A stretch of DNA of 64,000 nt from G965212025 sp965212025 (GCA_965212025.1 OZ243039.1:620001-684000); one strand, 5' to 3'; positions 53,850 to 63,651 are shown, counted from the first letter of the stretch. The notes: generated from the sequence alone by a model not told the origin. Made by a program: numbers and translations.

Positions 53850-54119
53850 TTGGAAAGACAGGTGCGGTGCGCGAAGCTTGGTCGTGATCTCCCGGGGCTC
53901 AAATATGTGACATATCCAGGCGAGCTGGGAAAGCGCATCTACGAAAATGTCAGCCAGGCAGCCTGGAAGGAATGGTTGGGACACCAAACCATGCTGATCA
54001 ATGAATACCGCCTGACTCCCATTGAGCCGAAAGCAAGAAAATTTCTGGAAGACGAAATGGAAAAATTTTTCTTTGGGGAAGGCTCGGAAAGACCAAAGGA
54101 ATTCCAGCCACCAGAGTAA
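53850..54119 (+). CDS. yggX: Probable Fe(2+)-trafficking protein YggX
   Basis: A small 89-residue protein with the family's VRCAKLGRDLPGL (usually with Cys after the first strand), TYPGELGKRIYENVSQAAWK and QTMLINEYRL. The start is TTG. YggX protects iron-sulfur enzymes and follows mutY in many gammaproteobacteria, as here (17 bp). Confidence 0.93.
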   Translation: MERQVRCAKLGRDLPGLKYVTYPGELGKRIYENVSQAAWKEWLGHQTMLINEYRLTPIEPKARKFLEDEMEKFFFGEGSERPKEFQPPE

Positions 54120-54162
54120 CCCTTCCCATCCTGGACAACGCTTCTTTTTGGCAAAAGAAGAA

Positions 54163-54238
<76 letters not shown>

Positions 54239-54467
54239 CTTCCGGATATGCGACTACAAGCTACCAGCCTCGGCTCCCGTTTCGCCGAGCTTATTCACAG
54301 AACAATCGTATGCACTCTTGCCAGAACGCACCAAGAGAGCCGGGCAATACAAGAAGTGCCCACGTGAAGCTGGCACCAGAAAAGTCCCGGCGAATATTGC
54401 AACGGGATGGGTTCGTCCGGTTTTGCATTTATCCCCCCCGATTCAGAAAATTGTTCATAATAGATTG

Positions 54468-55541
54468 ATGGCAAACTGCGCAACGAGGCACTGGCACAAA
54501 ACCCCGGACGGTCGCTATCAATGCGACATCTGCCCGCGACTCTGCAAACTCCATGAAGGTCAACGTGGAATGTGCTTCGTACGCAAATGTGAAGGAGGGG
54601 AAATCGTCCTGACTACGTGGGGACGTTCCAGCGGATTTTGCGTTGATCCAATCGAGAAAAAACCGCTCAACCACTTTTTGCCTGGCACCGCGGTCTTCTC
54701 CTTCGGCACTGCCGGCTGCAACCTTGCCTGTAAATTTTGCCAAAACTGGGACATCAGCAAGTCACGGGAAATGGACACCCTGGCAGACAGCGCATCCCCG
54801 GATGCGATAGCAAATGCAGCCCACTCGACCGGATGCCGCAGTGTCGCTTTCACTTACAACGACCCGGTTGTCTTTCATGAGTACGCAATTGACGTGGCAC
54901 GCGCGTGCCGCCAGCAGGGATTAAAGGTCGTAGCGGTGAGCGCCGGATACGTGTTGCCGGCTCCTCGGAAAGAATTCTATCGTCACGTAGACGCGGCCAA
55001 TATTGACTTGAAGGCGTTCAGCAATCGCTTTTACAAGAAAGTGTGTGCGGGCTCCATGCAGCCGGTTTTGGACACTCTTCTATATCTCAGGCACGAAACA
55101 GATCTCTGGCTGGAAATTACCACTCTCCTGATCCCCGGTGAAAATGAATCCCCTGAAGAGCTTGAAGCACTCGCAAGGTGGGTACGGAAAAATCTCGGCG
55201 AAAACGTTCCCCTGCATTTCTCTGCCTTCCATCCTGACTGGAAAATGCTGGACAAGCCCTCCACACCACCAGAAACATTACAGCTCGCGCGTAAAATCGC
55301 GCTCGAATGTGGCTTGCGTTACGTCTACACAGGCAATGTGCACGATTCAGTCGGCGGGAGCACCTGGTGTCACAATTGCGGCAGCCAACTCATTGAGCGG
55401 GACTGGTACAAGTTGGGTCTCTGGAATTTACGTGCAAACGGCAAATGCAAATCCTGCGGGATAACTTGCGCGGGGGTGTTTGAATCTGACCCAGGCAATT
55501 GGGGATCCCGGCGCATGCCAGTCAGGCTGAGGAGTCACTGA
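54468..55541 (+). CDS. amrS: AmmeMemoRadiSam-system radical SAM enzyme AmrS
   Basis: The start is taken at 54468, with longer starts running through the tRNA. The 357-residue protein has the N-terminal Cys pairs CDICPRLCKLHEGQRGMC, the radical SAM site GCNLACKFCQNWDISKS, ENESPEELEALARWVR, HFSAFHPDWKM, and a C-terminal Cys-rich part (CHNCGSQLIERD, CKSCGITCAGVF). The family occurs with MEMO1-like and AMMECR1-like proteins; neither is in this window, and its substrate is not known. Confidence 0.9.
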   Translation: MANCATRHWHKTPDGRYQCDICPRLCKLHEGQRGMCFVRKCEGGEIVLTTWGRSSGFCVDPIEKKPLNHFLPGTAVFSFGTAGCNLACKFCQNWDISKSREMDTLADSASPDAIANAAHSTGCRSVAFTYNDPVVFHEYAIDVARACRQQGLKVVAVSAGYVLPAPRKEFYRHVDAANIDLKAFSNRFYKKVCAGSMQPVLDTLLYLRHETDLWLEITTLLIPGENESPEELEALARWVRKNLGENVPLHFSAFHPDWKMLDKPSTPPETLQLARKIALECGLRYVYTGNVHDSVGGSTWCHNCGSQLIERDWYKLGLWNLRANGKCKSCGITCAGVFESDPGNWGSRRMPVRLRSH

Positions 55542-55567
55542 CCGCTCAGTGGCGGTACAGCAGTACT

Positions 55568-56218
55568 TTGCGCCCGACAAACAGCCTTGTGCTGAAACCT
55601 GATGCTCCGGATTACTGGGAACACGCCTGCCAGGAGCTTTCAGACAGGGACGAGCGCATCAAGGAAATCATTGACCGGCACCGCGAAGAATACCTGCGCA
55701 GCAGTGGGGATCCTTACCTAACCCTTCACCGCGCCGTAGTCGGTCAACAGATTTCGGTCACCGTAGCAAGCCGAATAGGCGAACAGATTGAACGTTGCTG
55801 TGAGCAGGATATTTCGCCATTGAAAATTTCCCGAACTTCTCCCGAAGCCCTTCGAAATTGCGGCCTGTCATGGCGAAAAGTGGAGTATCTCCAAGGCATT
55901 GCCTGCTACTTTGTCAAAATCGGGAACGACCCGGAGTACTGGCAGGCAAAAGACCTGGAAGAAATTCGCCAAGAGCTGTTATTGCTACGTGGCATCGGAG
56001 TGTGGTCCTTCAATATGTTCGCGATTTTCTTCCTTCGCCATCCGGACATACTGCCGCTTGGCGACAATGGTCTGGTACGAGCCATGCGCAAACTCTATTC
56101 ATGCGCACCGGGAACACCTGAACAGCTTGTCAGCATCGCCGCGACCTGGGCACCATGGCGCACGGTAGCAACGTGGTATCTGTGGCGTAGCCTGGACGGG
56201 GAGGCCATAAACTACTGA
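55568..56218 (+). CDS. DNA-3-methyladenine glycosylase II-like repair enzyme
   Basis: An AlkA-type HhH-GPD protein that removes alkylated bases. The start is uncertain: no ATG is available, and the TTG at 55568 (216 residues) or 55499 (239 residues) fits. Motifs include DPYLTLHRAVVGQQISVTVA, the hairpin LLLLRGIGVWSFNMFAIFFL and the catalytic Asp in ILPLGDNGLVRAM. The larger start would overlap amrS. It leads into the methyltransferase gene by 8 bp. Confidence 0.82.
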   Translation: MRPTNSLVLKPDAPDYWEHACQELSDRDERIKEIIDRHREEYLRSSGDPYLTLHRAVVGQQISVTVASRIGEQIERCCEQDISPLKISRTSPEALRNCGLSWRKVEYLQGIACYFVKIGNDPEYWQAKDLEEIRQELLLLRGIGVWSFNMFAIFFLRHPDILPLGDNGLVRAMRKLYSCAPGTPEQLVSIAATWAPWRTVATWYLWRSLDGEAINY

Positions 56219-56226
56219 GAGGCTCA

Positions 56227-56937
56227 ATGACGAAACTGCAAACACAAATGCCCCGTCGCGAAGAACCGACGGAGCTCATGGGTGAAGAAGCACAAGTCAA
56301 TGCCTACGCTGCGGCCGATTTTGAAGCAGCCCATTCTTACATCATGCGCTGCTTCCTGGAACACTTCAGCGTGCCGCATGGCGGTTTTCGCGCCTTGGAT
56401 TTGGGGTGCGGGAGCGGGGACTTCACTCTCCGTCTTTTGCAATCCTGCGAGCATTGCCAAGTTGACGCGCTCGACGGCTCCCTCGCCATGCTTGCCAAGG
56501 CAAGAGCAGCCCTGGAAGCGACCGACCAACAGCAGCGTGCACGGCTACTCCACTGCGTATTGCCAAACAAGACACTGACCCCCAATTCTTACCGGCTGAT
56601 TTTCTCCAACAGCCTCCTTCACCATCTGTACAAACCACAGATCCTGTGGGAAAGCTGCAAACAGTTTGCCTCAAGCGGCACCTTTCTTTTCGTGTGCGAC
56701 CTGTTACGCCCCCCTGACGAGACCCAAGCCAGGAAACTGGTCGAACTGTATGCTTCCACTGCGCCGGAAATTTTGCGCAGGGATTTTTACAACTCCCTGC
56801 TTGCAGCATTCACGCCAGAAGAAATAAAAAACCAGCTTGAGGTCGCTGGCCTGTCGCATCTCAAAGTGGAGCGCATCAGCGACCGCCACATTACTGTGTA
56901 TGGCTGTCTTAACGACCCGGAACAACCGCCCGCGTAA
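56227..56937 (+). CDS. Class I SAM-dependent methyltransferase
   Basis: The 236-residue protein has the SAM-binding motif I RALDLGCGSGDFTLRLLQS, DALDGSLAMLAKARAALE (motif post I) and the motif near LIFSNSLLHHLY. Target unknown; these proteins methylate small molecules or quinone-like compounds. It ends 5 bp before the der gene of the opposite strand. Confidence 0.8.
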   Translation: MTKLQTQMPRREEPTELMGEEAQVNAYAAADFEAAHSYIMRCFLEHFSVPHGGFRALDLGCGSGDFTLRLLQSCEHCQVDALDGSLAMLAKARAALEATDQQQRARLLHCVLPNKTLTPNSYRLIFSNSLLHHLYKPQILWESCKQFASSGTFLFVCDLLRPPDETQARKLVELYASTAPEILRRDFYNSLLAAFTPEEIKNQLEVAGLSHLKVERISDRHITVYGCLNDPEQPPA

Positions 56938-56942
56938 TCATC

Positions 56943-58241
56943 TCACTTCTTGTACGTACGAAAGTCCAGGACTATTTCTGTTCCCTCCAGTAACATGGAA
57001 CGGCGAAAAAAACCCATCAGGAAGCGCCGGTAACTCTGCGGCAACAGTTCCAGGTGGCTTCCATGGATCACAAAGCGAGGCGGACAGGCACCGCCTTGAT
57101 GAGCATGGCGCAGTCGCGGCTGCTTGCCTTTGACCCGCGGAGGAGGCTGATAGGCAAGCGCTGAGCGGAGCACCTGATTACATTTTGACGTAGTGACCTT
57201 GGTGCTTGTCGAAGACCAGGCGCGCAATGCGGCGCGAAGCAATTTTTGAATGCCTTCGTTGTGCAAGGCCGAAATTGAGCATTGCACAATGCCTTCACCC
57301 AACTTCATTCGATCAGCGAAGTCCGCTCGGACTTCGCGCAACTCCCGCCCGTTAATCTGGTCGCACTTGTTCAAGGCAACGACCAAGGCGCGTCCACTTT
57401 CGATCACGCGCGCAGCCAGTGAGGCATCCTGATGAACCGGAGGCTCAGTCACATCACAAACCAGAACGACAACATCCGCGCCGACCATATTTTCCAAAGC
57501 TTTCAGGGAGCTGATTTTTTCCACCCGGCTCCCGTATTTCCCGCGTCTTCTGAGCCCGGCGGTATCAACCAGAACGAAATTCTTTCCGTAAAAAGTGAAT
57601 TTAGCTGCAACAGAGTCTCTGGTCGTCCCTGGAATCTCTGCAGCCAACATGCGGTCCTCGCCCAGCAAGCAATTCACCAACGTGGACTTCCCAACGTTGG
57701 GACGGCCAAGGAAAGTAATCCTGAGCTCGTCAGCCGGGCCGGATACTTCCTCTTCCGGGCAGACCTCAGCCATCGCACCACGCAACTTTATAATGCCGCG
57801 CCGACGTTTTGCAGAAGTCAGAAATACCGGATCCAAGCCCAGTAGCGAGTATTCAGCGAGTAACATGCGCTCATCTGCGCCGTCCATTTTGTTGACCACA
57901 AGCCACAAAAGCTGGTCGCTTCGGCGTAATTTCGAAGCCAACTCTTGATCATCCGGGTGCAAACCAACGTGCGCATCCACAACCAGGCATACCAAATCAG
58001 CTTCCCCAATAGCAATATCTGTCTGGACGGAAACGACTTCCTGCATGGAGTCTGGATTCTGTAAAATGCCCCCGGTATCCACCAACAACCATTCCTTGCC
58101 GGCTATGGACATCCGGCGATATATGCGGTCTCTGGTCAGTCCGGCTTTGCCGTCAACCAAGGCATCCCGACTTCCGGAAAGCGCGTTGAACAATGTCGAT
58201 TTGCCAACATTGGGTCTGCCCACCAAAACAATTTTAAACAC
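56943..58241 (-). CDS. der: Ribosome-assembly GTPase Der
   Basis: Der (EngA) has two tandem GTPase domains needed for 50S assembly. The 432-residue protein has two G1 loops, VGRPNVGKSTLFNAL and LGRPNVGKSTLVNCL, G3 DTGG and DTAG, G4 NKMD and NKCD, and a C-terminal KH-like domain. It is last in the bamB-yfgM-hisS run. Confidence 0.97.
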   Translation of the reverse strand: MFKIVLVGRPNVGKSTLFNALSGSRDALVDGKAGLTRDRIYRRMSIAGKEWLLVDTGGILQNPDSMQEVVSVQTDIAIGEADLVCLVVDAHVGLHPDDQELASKLRRSDQLLWLVVNKMDGADERMLLAEYSLLGLDPVFLTSAKRRRGIIKLRGAMAEVCPEEEVSGPADELRITFLGRPNVGKSTLVNCLLGEDRMLAAEIPGTTRDSVAAKFTFYGKNFVLVDTAGLRRRGKYGSRVEKISSLKALENMVGADVVVLVCDVTEPPVHQDASLAARVIESGRALVVALNKCDQINGRELREVRADFADRMKLGEGIVQCSISALHNEGIQKLLRAALRAWSSTSTKVTTSKCNQVLRSALAYQPPPRVKGKQPRLRHAHQGGACPPRFVIHGSHLELLPQSYRRFLMGFFRRSMLLEGTEIVLDFRTYKK

Positions 58242-58269
58242 TTCGGGAACCCGCTGTGCGCGAAGCAGG

Positions 58270-59502
58270 CTACTGTTTTACTTTCAGTCCTTTCGCGAAA
58301 GACATGGCAAGATCCCCGTTTTCACCCAAGCTGAAAACGTGAACCTCATCTGCAAGTCCCAGTAACGCCTGTAAAGGATGTCTCGTCACTCGTTCGCGAG
58401 CCAAAGCGATTCCACTTTTTTCCGAAAACCAGTACAGATACCCAAGATCGTCACCAACTACAGCAAAAGGATAGATCGCAAGCGGCGTTGCCAGCTTGCG
58501 GCGGGAAAACAGCTCAGTTGCCCATAGCTGCACACCACTGACCGAATTCAATGCCCGGAGTTGCCCATTTCGATCTATCAGATAGAGAATCTCATCTCCC
58601 AGGGCAACGCCGAGGTGCGAGCCTTCTGCGTAGACCCAGACAAGACTTTGCCTGGCAAGATCGAAAGCCACAGTGCGGCCAAGCGCACTGGATGCGTAAG
58701 CAATTCCGTCACGGATGACCATCGGGCCATCCACATCGGCAAATTCACTCACGTTTGCCTGCCGTGCCCCTCTCCCAACCTGAAACTCGAAAGCCAGGGA
58801 GCCATCAGCCAAATCAAGCCCCACAACCCGACCATCATCGAGTCCGACTACCACGGTATTTACAAAAAACAGCGGAACACTCATGCCACTCAGTGTCACT
58901 ATCGGCAAGTCAACAGTGACCCGCCATTGCTCCTCCCCGTCATCGCTTGCAAGCAGAACGATGGCTCCTTCCTCAACCCGTGCAGCGATATACCCTTTAT
59001 GGCCGGAAGATACGGCTGTGATACGCCGATCAGACACGCGCGCATCCCAAAGTTTTTTGCCGTCTTGCGCATTAAGGCTGATCACTCTGCCATTTGCGGT
59101 ACCGACCAGAACCTGTGAGTCGGCAATCCCGACACCAAAGGACACCGCACTTGGAAGAGCGGTGCGCCACAACAATTCGCCGCTTAGTGCCTCATAGGCA
59201 GCGACCTCATCTTCGCTACTGACAAAGAGTACGTTCTCATCAACCGCGGGGATGGATTTGAAAAATTCGCCGTCTACAGTCCCTATTGAATTGCTCCAGC
59301 TTTCTTTGATGTGCAAGGCAGGGTTAAAGTCATCAAAAACCGCCACCACCGGGTCATCCTGCGGCTCAATAAAGCTGTCACCAAACCAGACTTGCATTTT
59401 CCTGTCGACCCAACCGCAAGACGAAAGCACAGGTACGAGTGCAAAAAGCAACGCATAAATCAGAAAAGTCTTCCCGGGAACATTCCCGGTAACAGCAGTC
59501 AT
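58270..59502 (-). CDS. bamB: Outer-membrane assembly lipoprotein BamB
   Basis: The 410-residue beta-propeller lipoprotein has a lipobox FALVPVLSSC and PQQ-like repeats (GTANGRVISLNAQDGKKLWD, VGLDDGRVVGLDLADGSLAF, LYLIDRNGQLRALNSVSGVQ). It is part of the BAM complex inserting outer-membrane proteins. It overlaps yfgM by 4 bp. Confidence 0.94.
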   Translation of the reverse strand: MTAVTGNVPGKTFLIYALLFALVPVLSSCGWVDRKMQVWFGDSFIEPQDDPVVAVFDDFNPALHIKESWSNSIGTVDGEFFKSIPAVDENVLFVSSEDEVAAYEALSGELLWRTALPSAVSFGVGIADSQVLVGTANGRVISLNAQDGKKLWDARVSDRRITAVSSGHKGYIAARVEEGAIVLLASDDGEEQWRVTVDLPIVTLSGMSVPLFFVNTVVVGLDDGRVVGLDLADGSLAFEFQVGRGARQANVSEFADVDGPMVIRDGIAYASSALGRTVAFDLARQSLVWVYAEGSHLGVALGDEILYLIDRNGQLRALNSVSGVQLWATELFSRRKLATPLAIYPFAVVGDDLGYLYWFSEKSGIALARERVTRHPLQALLGLADEVHVFSLGENGDLAMSFAKGLKVKQ

Positions 59503-60146
59503 TCGCCCAGATTTTCCAACTTCATACGCAGAAAGTCTGAACGAACCCTGGTGTTTTTAATGGCGGTTTCGTAAGCACCTCTTGCTGCCTCAAGGTCACC
59601 AGTTCTGGTAAAGGCGTCGCCACGCAACTCCTCGGCCAGGGATCTCATGCCGGGTTGAGAACGAAACTCATCAACTAACCTGAGTGCCTCCTTCGGCTTA
59701 TTCATGGCAAGCAAGACACGAGCCTGCCTTAAAGTTATCAGAGCCAATCGTACGGGGTCGTTAACCTGCTCCACCGCCTTTTCCATCGCCTCGATGGCTT
59801 TCTCGTTTTCGCCAGCTTCCACATGGGTTTTGGCAAGCAGTTCGTAAGCCAGAGACGCATAAGGGGTGTCACTGTATTCCAGTTCCAGCAACTCTATCAG
59901 CGAAGCAGCGTGCCCGGTTCCTGAACCGTCGTTTTCTTTTTGCAGTTCTTGCCGATATTCAAAAAAAAGTTCGGCCGCCGTAGCTCGGTATTGCTCAGTC
60001 CAATATTCCCAGCCTTTCCACCCGCTTACAGAAGCAAGACCCAAAATGCCGCCAAAAATGATGTAGCGACCATTTTCGCTCCACCAGCCTTGTAGCTTGG
60101 CAAGACTTTCCTCTTCAGTTTCCGTGAGATTCTTCCTTATATTCAT
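59499..60146 (-). CDS. yfgM: TPR-containing SecYEG-associated protein YfgM
   Basis: The 215-residue inner-membrane protein has one helix (YIIFGGILGLASVSGWKGW) and a periplasmic tetratricopeptide domain (ELEYSDTPYASLAYELLAKT, ALRLVDEFRSQPGMRSLAEE). YfgM/UPF0070 binds the Sec translocon and periplasmic chaperones. Its start follows hisS by 28 bp. Confidence 0.9.
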   Translation of the reverse strand: MNIRKNLTETEEESLAKLQGWWSENGRYIIFGGILGLASVSGWKGWEYWTEQYRATAAELFFEYRQELQKENDGSGTGHAASLIELLELEYSDTPYASLAYELLAKTHVEAGENEKAIEAMEKAVEQVNDPVRLALITLRQARVLLAMNKPKEALRLVDEFRSQPGMRSLAEELRGDAFTRTGDLEAARGAYETAIKNTRVRSDFLRMKLENLGE

Positions 60147-60174
60147 AGTAAAAGACCGTATATTAAAATTGTCC

Positions 60175-61467
60175 TTAGCCTGAAGAGACCGCAGTCTGAC
60201 TCAAGCTGTGGCGTAAAAACTGTGGAATCTCTTCGCAGCTGAGATTCCTCTGACTTCTGGCTTCCCGCAAATATTTCACGCTGACTCTCTGGTTCTGCAG
60301 TTCCGATTCACCAACTATCAATGCAAATCGGGCGCCCACTTTATTTGCGCGCCGCAACTGCGACTTGAAGCTACGTTCAAAATCAGAAACCATCACCACT
60401 CCGGGAAGCTCCCTGTGAATGCGCTGTGCTGCTTTTTGCAGCACCCCTACTGCCGCGTCTCCCTGCGACACCAGAAACACATCAGCCTGGCTGTCACTTT
60501 TCCCAAGCCCTTCAGAAACCAAAGCTACCAACCGATCAATGCCGATAGCCAAGCCGGCAGCTGGAGTGGGGGAACCGCCAAGCAATTCAAATAATCCATC
60601 GAAGCGACCGCCGGCGCAAACCGTCATCTGATCCTCGTTTTCATCAAGCACCCACTCGAAAACCGTACGCGAATAATAATCAAGTCCGCGCACCAGGCGT
60701 GGGGCAATTTTGTATTCAATGGAAAGAGCATCCAGCAATCCAAGGAGTCTGGCAAAATGGTCGGCACAGGGTCTGGAAATGTAATCCTGCAGCTTGGGTG
60801 CGTTCCGGAATTTCCGGGCAGCTTCGGGATCCTTACTGTCAAGTACCCGCAAAGGATCTTTTTTTGTTCTTTGCTGCTCCCCTTCTGGCAGACAGTCCGG
60901 GTTTCCGGAAAAAAAATCAGCGAGATCACTGCGATAGGCACGTCTGGCTTCCAAATCTCCGACGGTGTTCAATTTCAAGGTCAGGCGCTTGCTGATCCCC
61001 AAACTTTCCCAGGCAAGAGCTGTTGTCATCAACAGTTCGGCCTCTACCTCCGGACCAGCTGCCCCAAAGCATTCTGCCCCTATCTGGTAAAACTGCCTAT
61101 AGCGCATTTTTTGCGGGCGTTCCCGCCGAAAGAACGGGCCACTGTAAAAAAGGCGCTTCATTCCCCCTGTTTCCAGCAAACTGTTCTCCATGGCTGCCCG
61201 TACGCAAGCTGCCGTTCCCTCGGGACGCAAACACAGGGACTCACCGCCTTTATCCACAAAAGTGTACATCTCCTTTTCCACCACATCGCTGCTTTCGCCC
61301 AGAGAGCGAAAAAACAATTCGGTTTTTTCCAGGATCGGCAACCGTATTTCCTGAAAGCCAAAAGCCATCAAAACTTTTTTTATTGCCGTCTCGCAAGTGC
61401 TGAACTCTTCACTGAACGGTGCCAACAGGTCACGCATCCCTCGTACAGAACGGAATTGGCCGCTCAT
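60175..61467 (-). CDS. hisS: Histidyl-tRNA synthetase
   Basis: The 430-residue class II enzyme has SVRGMRDLLAPFSEEFSTCE, the motif 2 region PFFRRERPQKMRYRQFYQIG, the histidine motifs LVRGLDYYSRTVFEW and CAGGRFDGL, and the anticodon-binding domain. It ends with a tail of about 20 residues after ARSQRNLSCEEI. It overlaps rodZ. Confidence 0.96.
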   Translation of the reverse strand: MSGQFRSVRGMRDLLAPFSEEFSTCETAIKKVLMAFGFQEIRLPILEKTELFFRSLGESSDVVEKEMYTFVDKGGESLCLRPEGTAACVRAAMENSLLETGGMKRLFYSGPFFRRERPQKMRYRQFYQIGAECFGAAGPEVEAELLMTTALAWESLGISKRLTLKLNTVGDLEARRAYRSDLADFFSGNPDCLPEGEQQRTKKDPLRVLDSKDPEAARKFRNAPKLQDYISRPCADHFARLLGLLDALSIEYKIAPRLVRGLDYYSRTVFEWVLDENEDQMTVCAGGRFDGLFELLGGSPTPAAGLAIGIDRLVALVSEGLGKSDSQADVFLVSQGDAAVGVLQKAAQRIHRELPGVVMVSDFERSFKSQLRRANKVGARFALIVGESELQNQRVSVKYLREARSQRNLSCEEIPQFLRHSLSQTAVSSG

Positions 61468-62474
61468 TGCAAAATAATTTCGTCTACAGAAAAAATCTTG
61501 AATTTCGCTGTGCCCGTGCGGCGCATATAGTCAACAGCGCGGATTTCTGTGCCATCTATTAGCAACGTCACATGCTCGGCGTTTCCCAGCCTGACAAGGA
61601 AGGGGGTCACTCCACGAATGGAACGTTCGTAACCTGGCGGCATCTCACGCTCCAACAGGTGTTTTCCGGCACCATCCACGATTCGCGCCCAGCACTTTCG
61701 GGAAGTGCGAACGAGCATGGTAACTTCGGTACCTGTCGTGGCTGAAGACAGACCGCCTTCATCTGGCTCCGGCACCGCCAGAGTGGGGGTCACCGAAACA
61801 TCTGCCAAAGACTCTTTTTCCGTAGAATCCAAGCCGAAGAACCCCAGGTCGTAAGACGACTCATCACGGGGTGAGCCTGGCGGTGCTTCACTGGAGTTTG
61901 GCAACTCCTGTTCTTCCACTTCGTCAGTACCTGTGGACAAAAGCGGAGTCGTCACGAGAACCTCGTACAGATCAATGTCGATAAATTCAACTACTGGCTT
62001 CTCTGTTCGGACGGAAGCCGCTTCCTCCGGCTTTGCAGTGGGTTCCACAGGTGGCTGTTCGGAAGCACTTTCCTCCTGCATGATTTTGGCATCAGAAAAA
62101 AAGTCCGAAAAAAGCAGGTACACGACAAATGCCACCACCACCAAGGTGCCAAAATACCTGATAAGCCTGAGTTGGCGCACATTTCCAACAATCAGCTGGG
62201 CGTCTTCATTTTCCCCCCGTTCCTCATGATCCTTCAGTGCTTCCAGGATGGGTTCGGGATCAACACCAAGCAGGCGACTATAAGAATTGATGTAACCACG
62301 AACAAAAACCTTGACAGGCAAGCGCCCGTAGTCACCAGACTCAAGAGCATGAATGGTTGCCACGGAAAGTTGCAGCTCATCAGCAATGGCCTTGACGTCC
62401 AGATTCAATTTCTGGCGACGAGCCTTTAGCGATGAGTGTGGTGTTTTATCGTCTGATTCGTGCATAGTTCTCAT
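61464..62474 (-). CDS. rodZ: Cytoskeletal cell-shape protein RodZ
   Basis: RodZ links MreB filaments to the cell-wall machinery. The 336-residue protein has an N-terminal helix-turn-helix (LDVKAIADELQLSVATIHAL, YGRLPVKVFVRGYINSYSRL), a membrane helix (YFGTLVVVAFVVYLLFSDFF), an acidic Pro/Glu-rich linker and a C-terminal DUF4115-like domain. It overlaps both neighbours. rlmN and pilF, normally between ndk and rodZ, and ispG, normally before hisS, are missing. Confidence 0.92.
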   Translation of the reverse strand: MRTMHESDDKTPHSSLKARRQKLNLDVKAIADELQLSVATIHALESGDYGRLPVKVFVRGYINSYSRLLGVDPEPILEALKDHEERGENEDAQLIVGNVRQLRLIRYFGTLVVVAFVVYLLFSDFFSDAKIMQEESASEQPPVEPTAKPEEAASVRTEKPVVEFIDIDLYEVLVTTPLLSTGTDEVEEQELPNSSEAPPGSPRDESSYDLGFFGLDSTEKESLADVSVTPTLAVPEPDEGGLSSATTGTEVTMLVRTSRKCWARIVDGAGKHLLEREMPPGYERSIRGVTPFLVRLGNAEHVTLLIDGTEIRAVDYMRRTGTAKFKIFSVDEIILQ

Positions 62475-62890
62475 GCGTTTTTTGCTGCGGGGAAAAAGTA
62501 AGCAATTTCGACGGCGGCTGTACCCGGCCCATCGGAACCATGCACCACATTTTCAGAAATACTTTTGCCATAAGCCGCGCGTATCGTCTCCGGTGCTGCC
62601 TGAGCAGGATCAGTGGCTCCCATAACTTCCCGGTTTCTCAAGATCGCGTTTTCACCCTCCAGAACCGTCACCATGATCGACCCTGAACTCATATACGCCA
62701 CCAAATCACTGAAAAACGGCCGGTCTTTGTGCACGCTGTAAAACTTCGCCGCCTCGGCCTGACTCAATCTTCGCATGCACGCTTCGACAATGCGCAAGCC
62801 CACCGCTTCCAGTTTTGCGATCACCTTGCCAGACAGACCGGCAGCCACAGCCTCCGGCTTGATGATGGACAGTGTTCTTTCTATAGCCAC
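62471..62890 (-). CDS. ndk: Nucleoside diphosphate kinase
   Basis: The 139-residue enzyme has the family's RTLSIIKPEAVAAGLSGKVI, REVMGATDPAQAAPETIRA and the active-site His in NVVHGSDG. It is followed directly by rodZ through overlapping start and stop. Confidence 0.96.
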   Translation of the reverse strand: MAIERTLSIIKPEAVAAGLSGKVIAKLEAVGLRIVEACMRRLSQAEAAKFYSVHKDRPFFSDLVAYMSSGSIMVTVLEGENAILRNREVMGATDPAQAAPETIRAAYGKSISENVVHGSDGPGTAAVEIAYFFPAAKNA

Positions 62891-63077
62891 TTTATGCCCC
62901 GTTCATTCGTTTTCTGCCCCTCGGAAGCTCCATATTCTGCATTCATCCGGACGAACACAACTCACAACATGCCATGGATGAACTGAAAACGCCGCCTTCC
63001 AGCGGCAAAAAGTAATCCGGGAAACCATTTTCCATACTGCACCACGACAAAACCCATAGCCCGTAAAAGGCAATGAC

Positions 63078-63278
63078 TCAGTTATGTTCTTCAATCCAGG
63101 CAGTCTGAATTGCTTCGAGTATCCGTTCCCCGCAATGCTGGGGGTCGTCATCGAATTCCTCCAAAGCACATACCCAGCCACGAAGGTCGGTAAACCGAAC
63201 CAGGCGCGGATCCCGGTCGCCGTACGCTTCTTCCAAAGCGATGGCAATCTCGTTACTGTCAGTCCACTTTAGACCCAT
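63078..63278 (-). CDS. iscX: Iron-sulfur cluster assembly protein IscX
   Basis: A 66-residue acidic protein (MGLKWTDSNEIAIALEEAYG, FTDLRGWVCALEEFDDDPQ), which binds IscS and modulates cluster assembly. It follows fdx by 34 bp. A gap of 187 bp to ndk holds nothing I can support. Confidence 0.95.
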   Translation of the reverse strand: MGLKWTDSNEIAIALEEAYGDRDPRLVRFTDLRGWVCALEEFDDDPQHCGERILEAIQTAWIEEHN

Positions 63279-63312
63279 AAGCTTGTCTCATGTTGGATTT
63301 CTGTCGCCAAAA

Positions 63313-63651
63313 CTAGTTGCTCTCGGAAACCATGTTTATAGTGTACTTTGGAATTTCCACCACCAAGTCCCCATGTCGGACTTTGGTCTGACAGCTTAGC
63401 CGCGAATCCGGCTCCAGACCCCATGCCTTGTCAAGGTAGTCCTCCTCCCGCTCAGAAGCTTCATCCAGGCTCTCCAGACCTTTGCGCATATACACATGGC
63501 AGGTCGTGCAGGCACAGGATTTTTCGCAAGCATGCTCAATTTCAATTTTATTTTGCAAAGCTACATCGCAGACACTCACGCCTTCCTCCGCTTGTACCGA
63601 CAAACCTTCGGGACACAATTTGTCGTGTGGCAAAAAAGTGACTTTCGGCAT
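63313..63651 (-). CDS. fdx: Isc-type [2Fe-2S] ferredoxin
   Basis: The start at 63651 shares its A with the hscA stop (TGATG). The 112-residue ferredoxin has the cluster cysteines HACEKSCACTTCHVY (C-x5-C-x2-C) and the fourth in RLSCQTKVRHGDLVVEIP. It supplies electrons during cluster assembly. Confidence 0.96.
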   Translation of the reverse strand: MPKVTFLPHDKLCPEGLSVQAEEGVSVCDVALQNKIEIEHACEKSCACTTCHVYMRKGLESLDEASEREEDYLDKAWGLEPDSRLSCQTKVRHGDLVVEIPKYTINMVSESN

